The notes: generated by a model not told the origin, from the letters alone. 64,000 bases of DNA from Muribaculum sp. An289 (GCF_002159555.1 NZ_NFIV01000001.1:62001-126000); one strand, 5' to 3'. Shown: positions 25,714 to 33,859, counted from the first letter of the stretch. Program-made: numbers and translations.

Positions 25714-26814
25714 TTACTTCTTTTTTGCGTTTATAAAATCGGTTACATACAGTAGCCCATGTTTCCGGCAAAACGCTTTCACTTCCTCACCACCTCCATA
25801 AACAAGTAGGTTAGGCTTTTCAAGCCCGGAAATCTCCTGCGCTACTTGGAGATCCGATTTAAGGCTTTCCATCCACCCGTCCAGCCCTCGTGTGGCAAAA
25901 GCATTATATCCTTTCGGAATCCCCATTTTGTTGTACTCTATGAATTTGTGAGATACATTCAAATCAGCATACACCCTTATACCGCATTCTTGGAAGTAAC
26001 GGGATAACCAACGCTTTTTGTAGATAAGCTGTAATCCCCATGCTATAGGTGTCTGGTCATGGCAGCTACAATTCGGCTCTACCACCGCTTTGCAGCCACT
26101 TGTGAGCAAGTTTATCGGATCTTTGAAAAGAGCCTCAAACCTGTAATCATCCACATAGAAATGATAGGTTACTACATCTTTCCTCAATCTACTGTTAGCA
26201 CCCCACGGAGATAACGGCAACTCCAGTTTTCCGGCTTGCATTTCCAGAAGCAAGTTGGGGATCTCAAAAATGTTGTCGCTCTCATACAAAACATCTTTGA
26301 ACATGGAGCGGTAGAAAGCCTCTTTGTCGTTTGCCTCTTCGCTTCCATCCTCTTGCTCATCGCTCGCTGCCTCATCTTCCGGCTCATCCTCTTCAACCGC
26401 TTTCTTCTTTGACTTCTTAGGCTCTGCATCCTCCGGGATAGTCAGACCTATAAAGCTGAAATCGGTATCTTTCCAGACATCATCCACTTGCAATGCGTTG
26501 AAATCCCATTCTCCGTTATTGATATTGTCCCGGAGAATGATATTCTTTTCCTCATCCTCCGTAAGATCCGAATAGACAACGGTAGGGACTTCTTTCAGCT
26601 TCAATTTCTTAGCCGCTTTCAAACGCTGGTTTCCTGCTATCACAACCAGTTTGCCCGTCCGGTCGGATAGCGTAATAGGTCGGTGCTTCCAGAATCCGTA
26701 AATCTTGATACTATCCACAAGCCGATCCATATCGGCTTTCTTGATAGTCCTCGGATTGGATTCCAAAAGCACCATTTCCGACAAAGGGCGATATGTAATC
26801 TCGCTACACTTCAT
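25714..26814 (-). CDS. ParB/Srx-domain protein fused to DUF4417-like domain
   Basis: 366 aa from ATG 26814 (MKCSEITYRPLSEM...), chosen over an upstream Met because it follows the ParB-domain pattern. Residues ~1-110 are ParB-like (PRTIKKADMDRLVDSIKIYG, VVIAGNQRLKAAKKL). An acidic linker (~130-165) follows. Residues ~185-366 resemble DUF4417 (VVEPNCSCHDQTPIAWGLQL, YADLNVSHKFIEYNKMGIPK). The start overlaps the next upstream gene by 11 bp. It may be a nuclease or DNA-modification accessory; exact role unknown. Confidence 0.7.
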   Translation of the reverse strand: MKCSEITYRPLSEMVLLESNPRTIKKADMDRLVDSIKIYGFWKHRPITLSDRTGKLVVIAGNQRLKAAKKLKLKEVPTVVYSDLTEDEEKNIILRDNINNGEWDFNALQVDDVWKDTDFSFIGLTIPEDAEPKKSKKKAVEEDEPEDEAASDEQEDGSEEANDKEAFYRSMFKDVLYESDNIFEIPNLLLEMQAGKLELPLSPWGANSRLRKDVVTYHFYVDDYRFEALFKDPINLLTSGCKAVVEPNCSCHDQTPIAWGLQLIYKKRWLSRYFQECGIRVYADLNVSHKFIEYNKMGIPKGYNAFATRGLDGWMESLKSDLQVAQEISGLEKPNLLVYGGGEEVKAFCRKHGLLYVTDFINAKKK

Positions 26815-27250
26815 CCTCTGCCTCCTTTTCCTCGTTATCTTCCGTTTCCTCAACCTCACTCACTGGCAGATTATCCAGATACTGATCCAGCCCTATAGAT
26901 TTGCGGAAACGCTCTACAATCCGGCACGGTATGATATATCTACGCTTCCTCATGTATAGGAAACGGCTGTTATCCGACACATCTACGCCAACGGCATAGA
27001 ACTTGCCACGATAGGACAAAGGCAAAGGCAGTTTGTCATAGATAAAGACACGGTTTTCCTCAACCTTTGAAATGGTCGCTTTCCTGTTATATTCGTTGTT
27101 CAGGTAAATGTACATCACATCACCTTGCTTCATATTGTCGGCTGGCATCCACTTGTTTACAAGGTAGCCGCCCCAATTATGCAACACAAACAGAACGCCA
27201 ACTATCACGGCAAACACGATAAGAACATCAATTATCAGCATAGCTTTCAA
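26804..27250 (-). CDS. Small membrane-anchored protein
   Basis: 148 aa with one N-terminal membrane helix (MLIIDVLIVFAVIVGVLFVL), then a beta-rich soluble part (DVMYIYLNNEYNRKATISKV) and an acidic tail. Not recognised. It has its own promoter: TATCTTTG at 27269-27276 with operator site e just upstream. Confidence 0.65.
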   Translation of the reverse strand: MKAMLIIDVLIVFAVIVGVLFVLHNWGGYLVNKWMPADNMKQGDVMYIYLNNEYNRKATISKVEENRVFIYDKLPLPLSYRGKFYAVGVDVSDNSRFLYMRKRRYIIPCRIVERFRKSIGLDQYLDNLPVSEVEETEDNEEKEAEDEV

Positions 27251-27268
27251 TTTACTTGGTTAATGATA

Positions 27269-27276
27269 CAAAGATA
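27269..27276 (-). promoter_or_regulatory. Promoter -7 box for 27250 gene
   Basis: Minus-strand TATCTTTG fits TAnnTTTG, 19 bp before ATG 27250, with an operator-like repeat 8 bp further upstream. Confidence 0.55.
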
Positions 27277-27284
27277 TGAATTTA

Positions 27285-27301
27285 TGTGTTTACTAAACAC
27301 A
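27285..27301. promoter_or_regulatory. Operator-like inverted repeat, site e
   Basis: TGTGTTTACTAAACACA, 15 of 17 matches to site a with intact 6-bp arms; it would overlap the -33 zone of the 27269-27276 promoter. Confidence 0.55.
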
Positions 27302-27321
27302 CTTTTAAGCATAAAAATAGC

Positions 27322-27759
27322 CTAATAACCGAAAACAAGCATAGCCGCATCCCTGCCATGCTCATTTGTCTGCTTTCCCCACCCGGTATATCGCTTGAAA
27401 GTTTCCTGTTTGAGCTTGGTTACATTCCTTTTAGGGGCAACCATTTCAAACTCAACTCCCAGATCTTTCAGGTAATCTTCCCAGATAGAGGCATCACGCT
27501 TCACCGATCCAACACCTTGCAGCCGTTTCCTTTCCTCTTCCCTTGACATCCTTTCAGTGCCGAACCAGTTTCTTTGCCTCGGATCTTCCACCCTCACAAA
27601 CACCTTATCGCCTACAGCCACATATTCATCACGCAAGGATCGGACATTTTCCATTGCCTTATGAATGGGCAAAGAAGTCACCATAAGTAGGGATCGCTGC
27701 TTGCTGTCCCAAACAGCGAATCCCGTATGTACGCCTGTATCTATCCCAATACAAATCAT
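27322..27759 (-). CDS. RuvC-like Holliday junction resolvase
   Basis: 145 aa. The N-terminal strand MICIGIDTGVHTGFAVWD carries the first catalytic Asp (D7) of the RNase H-like fold. A second acid lies in VFVRVEDPRQRNW, and NEHGRDAAMLVFGY at the end supplies the last. This matches small phage RuvC-type nucleases that clean branched DNA before packaging. Its start overlaps the preceding stop by 4 bp. Confidence 0.75.
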   Translation of the reverse strand: MICIGIDTGVHTGFAVWDSKQRSLLMVTSLPIHKAMENVRSLRDEYVAVGDKVFVRVEDPRQRNWFGTERMSREEERKRLQGVGSVKRDASIWEDYLKDLGVEFEMVAPKRNVTKLKQETFKRYTGWGKQTNEHGRDAAMLVFGY

Positions 27760-28148
27760 TCCGCTACTTCGTTTTCTTGATTGTTGGGAATCTCATACAA
27801 TATCACGCCTTTCATTTCACTTGCATCCTTTCTTGGTGCATACAGTTGCGCCATCAAAAGGTTGTCCGGCAAAAACTTGTAGCGTATTTCCTTGATAAGC
27901 GGCAAGCCTATAGGAACTTCGCTCATCATGTGCAAAGTCCAGAGGTCGTTTTCCTTTCTCACGCTTACTATAGCGGACTTGTAGAGGAATGTACCCGTCT
28001 TGTATTCTCCGTACTCATCGGAACACTCCGCTTCTTTTTGTGCCGTTTCTTCCAGCATCTTAATGAATCCGGCATTAAGCCTTTTCTTCCGTTTCGCCCA
28101 GTATTCCGGGTAGATAACTCTTGCTTTCTTGGTTTCGTCAGTTTTCAT
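27756..28148 (-). CDS. Uncharacterised phage protein
   Basis: 130 aa, not recognised: basic N-terminus (YPEYWAKRKKRLNAGFIKML), then strands (TGTFLYKSAIVSVRKENDLW). Coupled by overlap to the RuvC-like gene, so it may work in recombination or DNA handling. Confidence 0.6.
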   Translation of the reverse strand: MKTDETKKARVIYPEYWAKRKKRLNAGFIKMLEETAQKEAECSDEYGEYKTGTFLYKSAIVSVRKENDLWTLHMMSEVPIGLPLIKEIRYKFLPDNLLMAQLYAPRKDASEMKGVILYEIPNNQENEVAE

Positions 28149-28149
28149 A

Positions 28150-28476
28150 TCATTCTTGGGTTTTAATTGATACTCTTATAGATGCTTTCGTTTCCACATC
28201 AACCAGATATTGAGCATACATATCCTTGTGTTCCTCTTGGAATCTGGTTTTGTCGAAATTCTTACGCTTGGACGGTGCAATGTAGGATATTCGTATTCTC
28301 TCATTCTCCGCTTTCTTCAGGTCGTGTGTTTGCATAAGCTCCAGCATACGATCCTGTAACTGCTTCTTACGCTCTTCCAGCCGGGTTATTTCAGCATCAA
28401 CGGAAATATACTCATCCTGTAGTGCCAGAAGATCATCCGGCATCGGATCAAATGTTTTTTCTTTCTTCTTTGCCAT
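28150..28476 (-). CDS. Coiled-coil phage protein
   Basis: 108 aa from ATG 28476 (MAKKKEKTFDPMPDD...); the open frame continues 15 codons into the exonuclease gene. A central coiled coil (ITRLEERKKQLQDRMLELMQ) is followed by a basic strand region (RIRISYIAPSKRKNFDK). It resembles Gp157-like or small recombination accessory proteins; not certain. Confidence 0.6.
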   Translation of the reverse strand: MAKKKEKTFDPMPDDLLALQDEYISVDAEITRLEERKKQLQDRMLELMQTHDLKKAENERIRISYIAPSKRKNFDKTRFQEEHKDMYAQYLVDVETKASIRVSIKTQE

Positions 28477-28478
28477 AA

Positions 28479-29051
28479 TCAGACTTTGTAAGGTGAAACA
28501 ATATCGAATATCGCCTTGCATATCTCTATATCATAGAGCGCATCATGCAAGCGGTTGGAATCTACATCAATGCCCAGAAACTTTGCAACCGTCCCCTGCT
28601 TGAAATTCTCCATTTCCGCACGTCTGGCGGCAAGATACGGAGTGGCAAGCACCATCACATCTATAGAATTGCTCCAGAACCACGATCCGAAATACTTATC
28701 TTCATTCTGCACGAACCATGCACGGAGAAACTGGTTATCAAATGAGGCATTGTTGTACCCGGCAAGAAAGAACTTATCCTGCCTGTTGTACTTATCCACA
28801 TACTTAGCCAGCATATCCACAAACTGCCTGTACACTTCGCCCATAGGTGGGTAAGCCATTATTTGCTCCTTTGTAACTCCTGCCACATCCAGAGCCTCTT
28901 GTGTAATATCGGCTTTCGGATTGGGTTGTACATGGAAATTGAAACTTTCACGGACTTCACCGTCAATTACTACCATACCGCTTATCTGGTGAATGCCGTG
29001 CCGATTTACCAGAGTGCCAGTAGTTTCCAAATCAAAAAATAATACTTTCAT
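28479..29051 (-). CDS. DnaQ-like 3'-5' exonuclease
   Basis: 190 aa. ExoI motif VLFFDLETTGTL (D7, E9), ExoII FFLAGYNNASFDNQFL, and ExoIII near DSNRLHDALYDIEICKAIF (D and preceding H). These are the DEDDh proofreading-type residues. It sits in the replication/recombination operon, 2 bp from both neighbours. Confidence 0.85.
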   Translation of the reverse strand: MKVLFFDLETTGTLVNRHGIHQISGMVVIDGEVRESFNFHVQPNPKADITQEALDVAGVTKEQIMAYPPMGEVYRQFVDMLAKYVDKYNRQDKFFLAGYNNASFDNQFLRAWFVQNEDKYFGSWFWSNSIDVMVLATPYLAARRAEMENFKQGTVAKFLGIDVDSNRLHDALYDIEICKAIFDIVSPYKV

Positions 29052-29053
29052 AC

Positions 29054-29860
29054 TTACATCTTTTTATATTGTTTCATTGCTTGGTATAGGCTTTGTTCCT
29101 TATCCAGAAGCGTAATCAGCCGATCCACATCTACCATCTTTTCACCGTCCAGATATGCCCAGATACTACGCAAGGCATTGGCTACCGCCTTAGCCTCATT
29201 TGATTCTTTCAGGTGGGCTGTTACCTCTCTGTTGGTTGCAGTCTCTCTTCCTTGTTCCTTTGCCGCCTTAACAGCATTTTGAGCCGCTTTCACTTGATCC
29301 GATTCCGTTTCATAGCTTGAAGCAATCTCCCTTGCCGCTGTTATGGATAGCTCATTTCTCATAATCCGCTCTTGCAACTCCTTTGGAAGATCCAGAAGAG
29401 AAAGGCACTTGCTGATATATGCCGGGGACTTCTTGAATTTGTCCGCTATCTCCACCTGTGTATATCCGAACTCTTCTTTGAACCGCTGGAACATCAAAGC
29501 GCATTCATATTCAGTAAAACGCTTTCCCTCATTCCTCATCATCTGCTCTATGTACAGATCCTCACGGCTCATTGTTGGCGGTCGCTTCAACGCTTTCACA
29601 AAGGGAATATCCGCACCCTCTGAAATGGCTATCATAGTGGCACGGAATCTGCGTTCACCATCTACCAGCCTGTATTTCTCATCACCGTTTTCATCCTTGA
29701 AAGCGATCACGGTTAAGGGATTCAGCACCCCTTTCGCCTTGATTTGCTCTTTCAATTCATCCAGATCAAAATCTCTACGGACATTGAAGCCATCTTCCAC
29801 TACTATGTTTCGTGGATCAATCAGGAACACATCCGTTTTCTTTGTTGCATTATTTTTCAT
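29054..29860 (-). CDS. ParB-like partition/nuclease domain protein
   Basis: 268 aa. Residues ~15-105 are a ParB N-terminal domain (VRRDFDLDELKEQIKAKGVL, YRLVDGERRFRATMIA). Then a helix-turn-helix region (GYTQVEIADKFKKSPAYISK) and LSITAAREIASSYETES follow as in ParB/KorB. It could bind a centromere-like or regulatory site; the prophage has two ParB-domain proteins and one conspicuous repeat array. Confidence 0.82.
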   Translation of the reverse strand: MKNNATKKTDVFLIDPRNIVVEDGFNVRRDFDLDELKEQIKAKGVLNPLTVIAFKDENGDEKYRLVDGERRFRATMIAISEGADIPFVKALKRPPTMSREDLYIEQMMRNEGKRFTEYECALMFQRFKEEFGYTQVEIADKFKKSPAYISKCLSLLDLPKELQERIMRNELSITAAREIASSYETESDQVKAAQNAVKAAKEQGRETATNREVTAHLKESNEAKAVANALRSIWAYLDGEKMVDVDRLITLLDKEQSLYQAMKQYKKM

Positions 29861-29861
29861 T

Positions 29862-30002
29862 CTACTTATTGTTTTGTTGGTAAAACTTACATGGTTTCTT
29901 TCTTGCTGTTATTCTCTTAGCCAGCTTGCAGCAATACATCTGACCTACTTTCGGATTACTCCAGAAGTGCTTACATTCGCTACAATGCCTATCGTCACTC
30001 AT
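29862..30002 (-). CDS. Small Cys-rich protein
   Basis: 46 aa from ATG 30002: MSDDRHCSECKHFW then YCCKLAKRI and CKFYQQ. A CxxC...CC...C pattern suggests one zinc site. The frame continues upstream inside the neighbour, but this ATG overlaps the neighbour's stop. Function unknown. Confidence 0.6.
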   Translation of the reverse strand: MSDDRHCSECKHFWSNPKVGQMYCCKLAKRITARKKPCKFYQQNNK

Positions 30003-30171
30003 CGCTATCAAAGTATTCTTTGTTATCTTCCAGAAACTCTTCCAGCGCATCATCGCAAAACATACCATCACACGTTATTTCCGGGGTATGGTCTATTTCA
30101 CCTCTACGCCACGGGCAATATGCGCATAGCTCTTCGCCCAGACTTTCTTTCAACTCTTCATTTCTATTCAT
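29995..30171 (-). CDS. Small acidic protein with CxxC
   Basis: 58 aa from ATG 30171: MNRNEELKESLGEELCAYCP then ITCDGMFCDDALEEF. Four Cys could bind a metal. ATG overlaps the upstream stop (ATGAATAG). Function unknown. Confidence 0.6.
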   Translation of the reverse strand: MNRNEELKESLGEELCAYCPWRRGEIDHTPEITCDGMFCDDALEEFLEDNKEYFDSDE

Positions 30172-30343
30172 ATCTGCTACGGAATTTCCCACAGTTACAT
30201 TTGAAGTGTGGCATTACACCTTTCGGATCTTCATAGCGTGTTCCTCCCTTAACATAGGAATGAGCCGTACAACAATAAGCCTTATAGCCTTTTCTAATCT
30301 CCAATAGCTTCATATAGGAGCAATTTTCACAAGTCTTATCCAT
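30164..30343 (-). CDS. Small Cys-rich protein
   Basis: 59 aa: MDKTCENCSYMKLLEI, then AYCCTAHSYV and FKCNCGKF. CxxC, CC and CxC pairs suggest zinc binding. Overlaps the next gene by 8 bp. One of three consecutive Cys-rich mini-proteins. Confidence 0.65.
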   Translation of the reverse strand: MDKTCENCSYMKLLEIRKGYKAYCCTAHSYVKGGTRYEDPKGVMPHFKCNCGKFRSRYE

Positions 30344-30344
30344 A

Positions 30345-30488
30345 TCAATAACCGAATATCATTCTAAAAACATAACTTACAGAGCCGGAATAAACCTCAT
30401 TCCCCTTTGAAGCACGGATATGTTTGCCCAATGTGACAACCTTAAAACCACGCTCCTTAATCCGCTCAATCTTCCGCTCCTTATCCAT
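30345..30488 (-). CDS. Small phage protein
   Basis: 47 aa from ATG 30488 (MDKERKIERIKERGFKVVTL...). Basic, one helix and strands; resembles short phage ORFs of unknown function. Fits exactly between its neighbours (1-bp gaps). Confidence 0.5.
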   Translation of the reverse strand: MDKERKIERIKERGFKVVTLGKHIRASKGNEVYSGSVSYVFRMIFGY

Positions 30489-30489
30489 A

Positions 30490-30756
30490 TCAGTACACCT
30501 TGAAAGTATGAAACACAAGCGAACCACCGTACATTTGAAAAGTACCTATGTATTCCAGCCTGTCGCTGTCTTGAATTGTATGCCCTGTACCATGTACTCT
30601 GATATGTACTCTTTCTTTTTCAGCATTAGGATCAACCATTGCCCAAATGCAAGGAACACCATTTTGAGTTTGAACCGTCAGAATTTTTGCGCCAACTGGC
30701 ATTTCGATATTCTGATCATCCGTTACTTCAATCCTGTATTTATAAATCTTCTTCAT
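30490..30756 (-). CDS. DUF7352-like phage protein
   Basis: 88 aa: MKKIYKYRIEVTDDQNIEMP, GAKILTVQTQNGVPCIWAMV, then IGTFQMYGGSLVFHTFKVY. This is the pattern of a short beta protein family (DUF7352) common in phages. Function unknown. Confidence 0.7.
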   Translation of the reverse strand: MKKIYKYRIEVTDDQNIEMPVGAKILTVQTQNGVPCIWAMVDPNAEKERVHIRVHGTGHTIQDSDRLEYIGTFQMYGGSLVFHTFKVY

Positions 30757-30760
30757 ATTG

Positions 30761-31210
30761 TTAGTATCTAAAATCCGTAAAATGAATAACTACACCCTCA
30801 AACACATTATCCTTAGTGAAGAACCATGAAATGAAGTCCTCAACGCTCAAACCGTCATTCTTGGCTACCACTTCAATAGGCACTCTCTTATCATCAATCC
30901 AGATTTGAGGCACGGCATCGCTGCTGTCATAAGTCATTGTTATGCGTTGCAGTCCTATTTCCTCATACCTTGCAAACTCCCTTTGTTCGGAGTTATACGG
31001 TCTGCCAGTCCATTCCCTAACAGATAGGTACTTTCTGCCAGAGGAAATGCCCTTGTAACGCTCATCCCATACACCTTTGGCATTGTGCCTTATCGTGTGG
31101 ATCTTCGTGCCGCTTTTCAGCTTGCTTTCAAATTCTGTAGGCACTCCGGCTTTCGGGTGTGTTGCCGGAAATTTCTTACAGAGAGTTACTATCACTTTCT
31201 TCTTTTCCAT
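30761..31210 (-). CDS. Uncharacterised phage protein
   Basis: 149 aa. Starts MEKKKVIVTLCKKFPATHPK; contains KLKSGTKIHTIRHNAKG and SVREWTGRPYNSEQ, which recall ASCH/YqfB-like RNA-binding domains used in phages, though the match is not firm. Preceded by operator-like site f only 8 bp from the start codon. Confidence 0.6.
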   Translation of the reverse strand: MEKKKVIVTLCKKFPATHPKAGVPTEFESKLKSGTKIHTIRHNAKGVWDERYKGISSGRKYLSVREWTGRPYNSEQREFARYEEIGLQRITMTYDSSDAVPQIWIDDKRVPIEVVAKNDGLSVEDFISWFFTKDNVFEGVVIHFTDFRY

Positions 31211-31217
31211 GTCTAAA

Positions 31218-31234
31218 TATGTTTATTGAACACA
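31218..31234. promoter_or_regulatory. Operator-like inverted repeat, site f
   Basis: TATGTTTATTGAACACA, 16 of 17 matches to site a, directly upstream of the 31210 start. Confidence 0.55.
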
Positions 31235-31235
31235 C

Positions 31236-31400
31236 TTATTGAAACAAATTAGGCATATTGGGTGCTAAGTTGGATAGCATATTATCCACATTACGCTCCA
31301 GTTCCTTTGACTTTGCAAGGATCGCTTTATCTCTTGTCTTGAAATACTCCTTTTGGGCATTTCTCATTTCCTGTACAGTTTTTACAAATTCGTCCATCAT
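31236..31400 (-). CDS. Small helical phage protein
   Basis: 54 aa from ATG 31400 (MMDEFVKTVQEMRNAQKEYF...), charged helix throughout. ATG overlaps the Dam gene stop (ATGA). Function unknown. Confidence 0.6.
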   Translation of the reverse strand: MMDEFVKTVQEMRNAQKEYFKTRDKAILAKSKELERNVDNMLSNLAPNMPNLFQ

Positions 31401-31891
31401 TTCAGTTTTATGTATTTACCCGGTATATTTGACTTCTCCAGAGCTTCGGCATTGCTTTCTCCAAATGCAATAAGAACGCTTCCACATCCCGGACTATCGC
31501 CCTGTGTTCCATCTGGTCTGTAAAACTTGATCCTACCCCTCACAAACAGAATCGCACTTGCATTGGGGAAAATTAGATCTTGGAACATCTTGCTATCACA
31601 CCTGTTGAAAAGCAATGCTATGCCGTTATTGTTAGCCACCATCTTCTCCACAAAACGCTCAATAAGAGGTCGTGAATAAGGAGGATTTAGCCATACTCTT
31701 ACCCCCCTCCCCCACGAGGTTTTTAATCCGTCCTCTTGTGGCGTTATATGCCTTTTGGCGGTATTCCACAATCGGTTTGCCGGGGAACACGGATCGAGGT
31801 CAAATTCACCGAGTGAATCAATAATCCATTTCGGGGTATACCATTCATCCGTTGTATTGGCGCATCTTTCAAAACTTGTATTCATACTCAA
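31397..31891 (-). CDS. Phage DNA N6-adenine methyltransferase (Dam-type)
   Basis: 164 aa. DEWYTPKWIIDSLGEFDLDP near the N-terminus and VWLNPPYSRPLIERFVEK (NPPY catalytic motif) define the short phage Dam family. It methylates adenine in phage DNA, often to escape host restriction. Overlaps the MazG-like gene by 4 bp. Confidence 0.88.
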   Translation of the reverse strand: MSMNTSFERCANTTDEWYTPKWIIDSLGEFDLDPCSPANRLWNTAKRHITPQEDGLKTSWGRGVRVWLNPPYSRPLIERFVEKMVANNNGIALLFNRCDSKMFQDLIFPNASAILFVRGRIKFYRPDGTQGDSPGCGSVLIAFGESNAEALEKSNIPGKYIKLK

Positions 31892-32436
31892 TACTTTTTC
31901 CCGTGTTTGACTTCTCTACTTTCGTTGTACAGCATCTTTTGTTCTATGTGCCATTTGAGATTTATTTTCAAGATCTCCGACAATCTTCTTATCTGGTGCA
32001 ACGCATAATTAATTTGCTCTTCTTGCGAATACCTGTAGTTCACCAGATCCTTAACTATGGCAAAGATGTTTTCCGTAAAAGTCTTGCGTGGAGTAACAAC
32101 GTGCTGTATGCAGAATGTATTCAAATTCAGATTGTGCGCTCCGGCAAGATCCAGAAGCCGTATGGCGGCATCTGCCAACTCATCCTCTACGGTATCTTTC
32201 AAATGCGATTCAAACAATCCTTTGAAATCTTCACCAGACGCTAAATCATCTTCAAAAAGTTTCTTCATATCCTTGCCTGCGTAATCACCTTTTCGATCCG
32301 CTTCTACGGCTTCCATAAGCTCACTTATAACCAGACAAAGGAAATGTTGGTCACTTGGGCTGTTTTCCCAAAATCCGTGTCTTACGGAATTGGCATGGGC
32401 TTTCTCCCTTAGTTTGTTCCACTCAATCATATTCAT
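31888..32436 (-). CDS. MazG-like NTP pyrophosphohydrolase
   Basis: 182 aa. The segment FLCLVISELMEAVEADRKG and KDTVEDELADAAIRLLDLAG carries the ExxE...ExxD metal-binding pattern of all-alpha NTP pyrophosphatases. Phage MazG-like proteins trim nucleotide pools or alarmones. Overlaps both neighbours by 4 bp. Confidence 0.75.
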   Translation of the reverse strand: MNMIEWNKLREKAHANSVRHGFWENSPSDQHFLCLVISELMEAVEADRKGDYAGKDMKKLFEDDLASGEDFKGLFESHLKDTVEDELADAAIRLLDLAGAHNLNLNTFCIQHVVTPRKTFTENIFAIVKDLVNYRYSQEEQINYALHQIRRLSEILKINLKWHIEQKMLYNESREVKHGKKY

Positions 32437-33086
32437 CTTCTGTAACTATTCTGTTTGTAATGCAGTCTTTCAAACATTTCTTCCATCCTGTCAGCAATAC
32501 GCAATCCGTACCGCTCTCCAAACTCTTCATCCGCTAAGTTTGAAGTGGCAATAGTGAACAACTGTCTATCATATCTCGCATATATCAACTCTGTTACTGG
32601 CGAAAATTCATTTCCCCAACTCTTCACACTTTCCGGCTCTGTACCCACATCGTCTATAAACAGAAGTTCTTTGTTTTTCAACCTTGAAAAGTAACTTGGA
32701 TCGTCTAATACATACTTAGCCAGATTCAACGCTGAAACACGGTATATTTCCGTTCTTTCAGATGATATTGAACTTCCGCCGTAAAGAATGCCTATAAGAT
32801 TGCATATCGCCTTTGCTAAAGTAGTCTTTCCAGAACCTACGCTTCCATAAAGCAACAGCCCTACTTTGTAATCGCCACAGAGCCATTTTGCAGCCTTACC
32901 TATCTTTTCCAGTGTACTATCATCGGGAATGTACTTGTTTCTTCTACGCTCCACTTCCGACTGATAACACATACGCAGCATTTCTTCTATCGTTTCTTGC
33001 GGAAAATTGGTGATCTTAAAGCGTGTCCCTGTAGCTGCCTGTCTTGCCAGTATCGCTTGAAGTCTTTCCGCTAATTGCTTTTCCAT
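32433..33086 (-). CDS. DnaC-like helicase loader ATPase
   Basis: 217 aa. Walker A GLLLYGSVGSGKTTLAKAI, Walker B ELLFIDDVGTEPES, and sensor-type TIATSNLADEEFGERYGLRI. This is an AAA+ loader that delivers replicative helicase to phage DNA. It overlaps the replication initiator gene by 71 bp. Confidence 0.88.
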   Translation of the reverse strand: MEKQLAERLQAILARQAATGTRFKITNFPQETIEEMLRMCYQSEVERRRNKYIPDDSTLEKIGKAAKWLCGDYKVGLLLYGSVGSGKTTLAKAICNLIGILYGGSSISSERTEIYRVSALNLAKYVLDDPSYFSRLKNKELLFIDDVGTEPESVKSWGNEFSPVTELIYARYDRQLFTIATSNLADEEFGERYGLRIADRMEEMFERLHYKQNSYRR

Positions 33087-33810
33087 ATCGTTGTATTTCT
33101 TCGTTATATCTATCTACTACCCAATTCAATATGGCTCTATAGTCAGACTTGTATTTCTTTCCTTTTGAGCCTTTGTAGTTGTCAAGTATTTCTATCATCC
33201 TCTTTGCCGATTCCTCTGAATACCGCCCGCATAGTGCAGCGTACTCATCCCTTGTAAGAGTGACAAATTCGGCATACTTGTACTTCTTCGCTTTCTCCGC
33301 TTTTGCCTGCTGTTCCGGGGTTAATGGCGGTGGGCTTTCTTCCGGGAATAAATCCGGCTGTTGTTCCCCTACAGTTCCCTGCTTGGGTTGCTCTTCCGGC
33401 TTCTGCATTGGTGGCTGTTGTACTGGTGAAACATCAAAAACCTTAGCCTTTGTTATATCACCACCTTTCTTGCCAGCTTCACGCCTCTTTTCCCTTATAG
33501 CCTCATCACGAACCATACGCCTACTAAATACAGCACCATCATCACGAACTCCGCACAAACCGTTTTCTATAAGCATATCAAGCCAGCTTTCACCTACGGA
33601 GCTTTCTTTCCCTAACAGCCTTAGTATTTCCTCATGCGTATAGATTTCGCCTGTAGGCTTTACCATCACGCCACGATCCGCACTTTCCCACATATAGCAA
33701 AGCATATCAATCCACAGCCCCTTAACATCAAGTGGCAGTGCTTTCAATACTGGATCACTCAACCAGTATTCAGTATCGAAAGGCATTGGATTTTTCTTCT
33801 TTCTTGCCAT
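33016..33810 (-). CDS. Phage replication initiator (DnaD/Rep-organiser-like)
   Basis: 264 aa. The N-terminal ~110 residues form a winged helix of the type in phage replication organisers (YWLSDPVLKALPLDVKGLWI, EEILRLLGKESSVGESWLDM, then EKRREAGKKGGDITKAKV). A Pro/Gln-rich linker and C-terminal helical part follow. It should bind origin DNA and recruit the DnaC-like loader encoded next. Confidence 0.75.
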   Translation of the reverse strand: MARKKKNPMPFDTEYWLSDPVLKALPLDVKGLWIDMLCYMWESADRGVMVKPTGEIYTHEEILRLLGKESSVGESWLDMLIENGLCGVRDDGAVFSRRMVRDEAIREKRREAGKKGGDITKAKVFDVSPVQQPPMQKPEEQPKQGTVGEQQPDLFPEESPPPLTPEQQAKAEKAKKYKYAEFVTLTRDEYAALCGRYSEESAKRMIEILDNYKGSKGKKYKSDYRAILNWVVDRYNEEIQRYGKAISGKTSSDTGKTGSYRDTL

Positions 33811-33826
33811 CGTGGAGCTTCTTTAA

Positions 33827-33850
33827 GGGTAGGGGATAAATCCCCCACCC
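33827..33850. other. Strong hairpin between early genes
   Basis: GGGTAGGGGAT / ATCCCCCACCC with a 2-nt loop and one internal mismatch lies between the 33860-34624 gene and the initiator gene. No T tract follows on the minus strand, so it may process or stabilise mRNA rather than terminate. Confidence 0.45.
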
Positions 33851-33859
33851 GAAACACAT

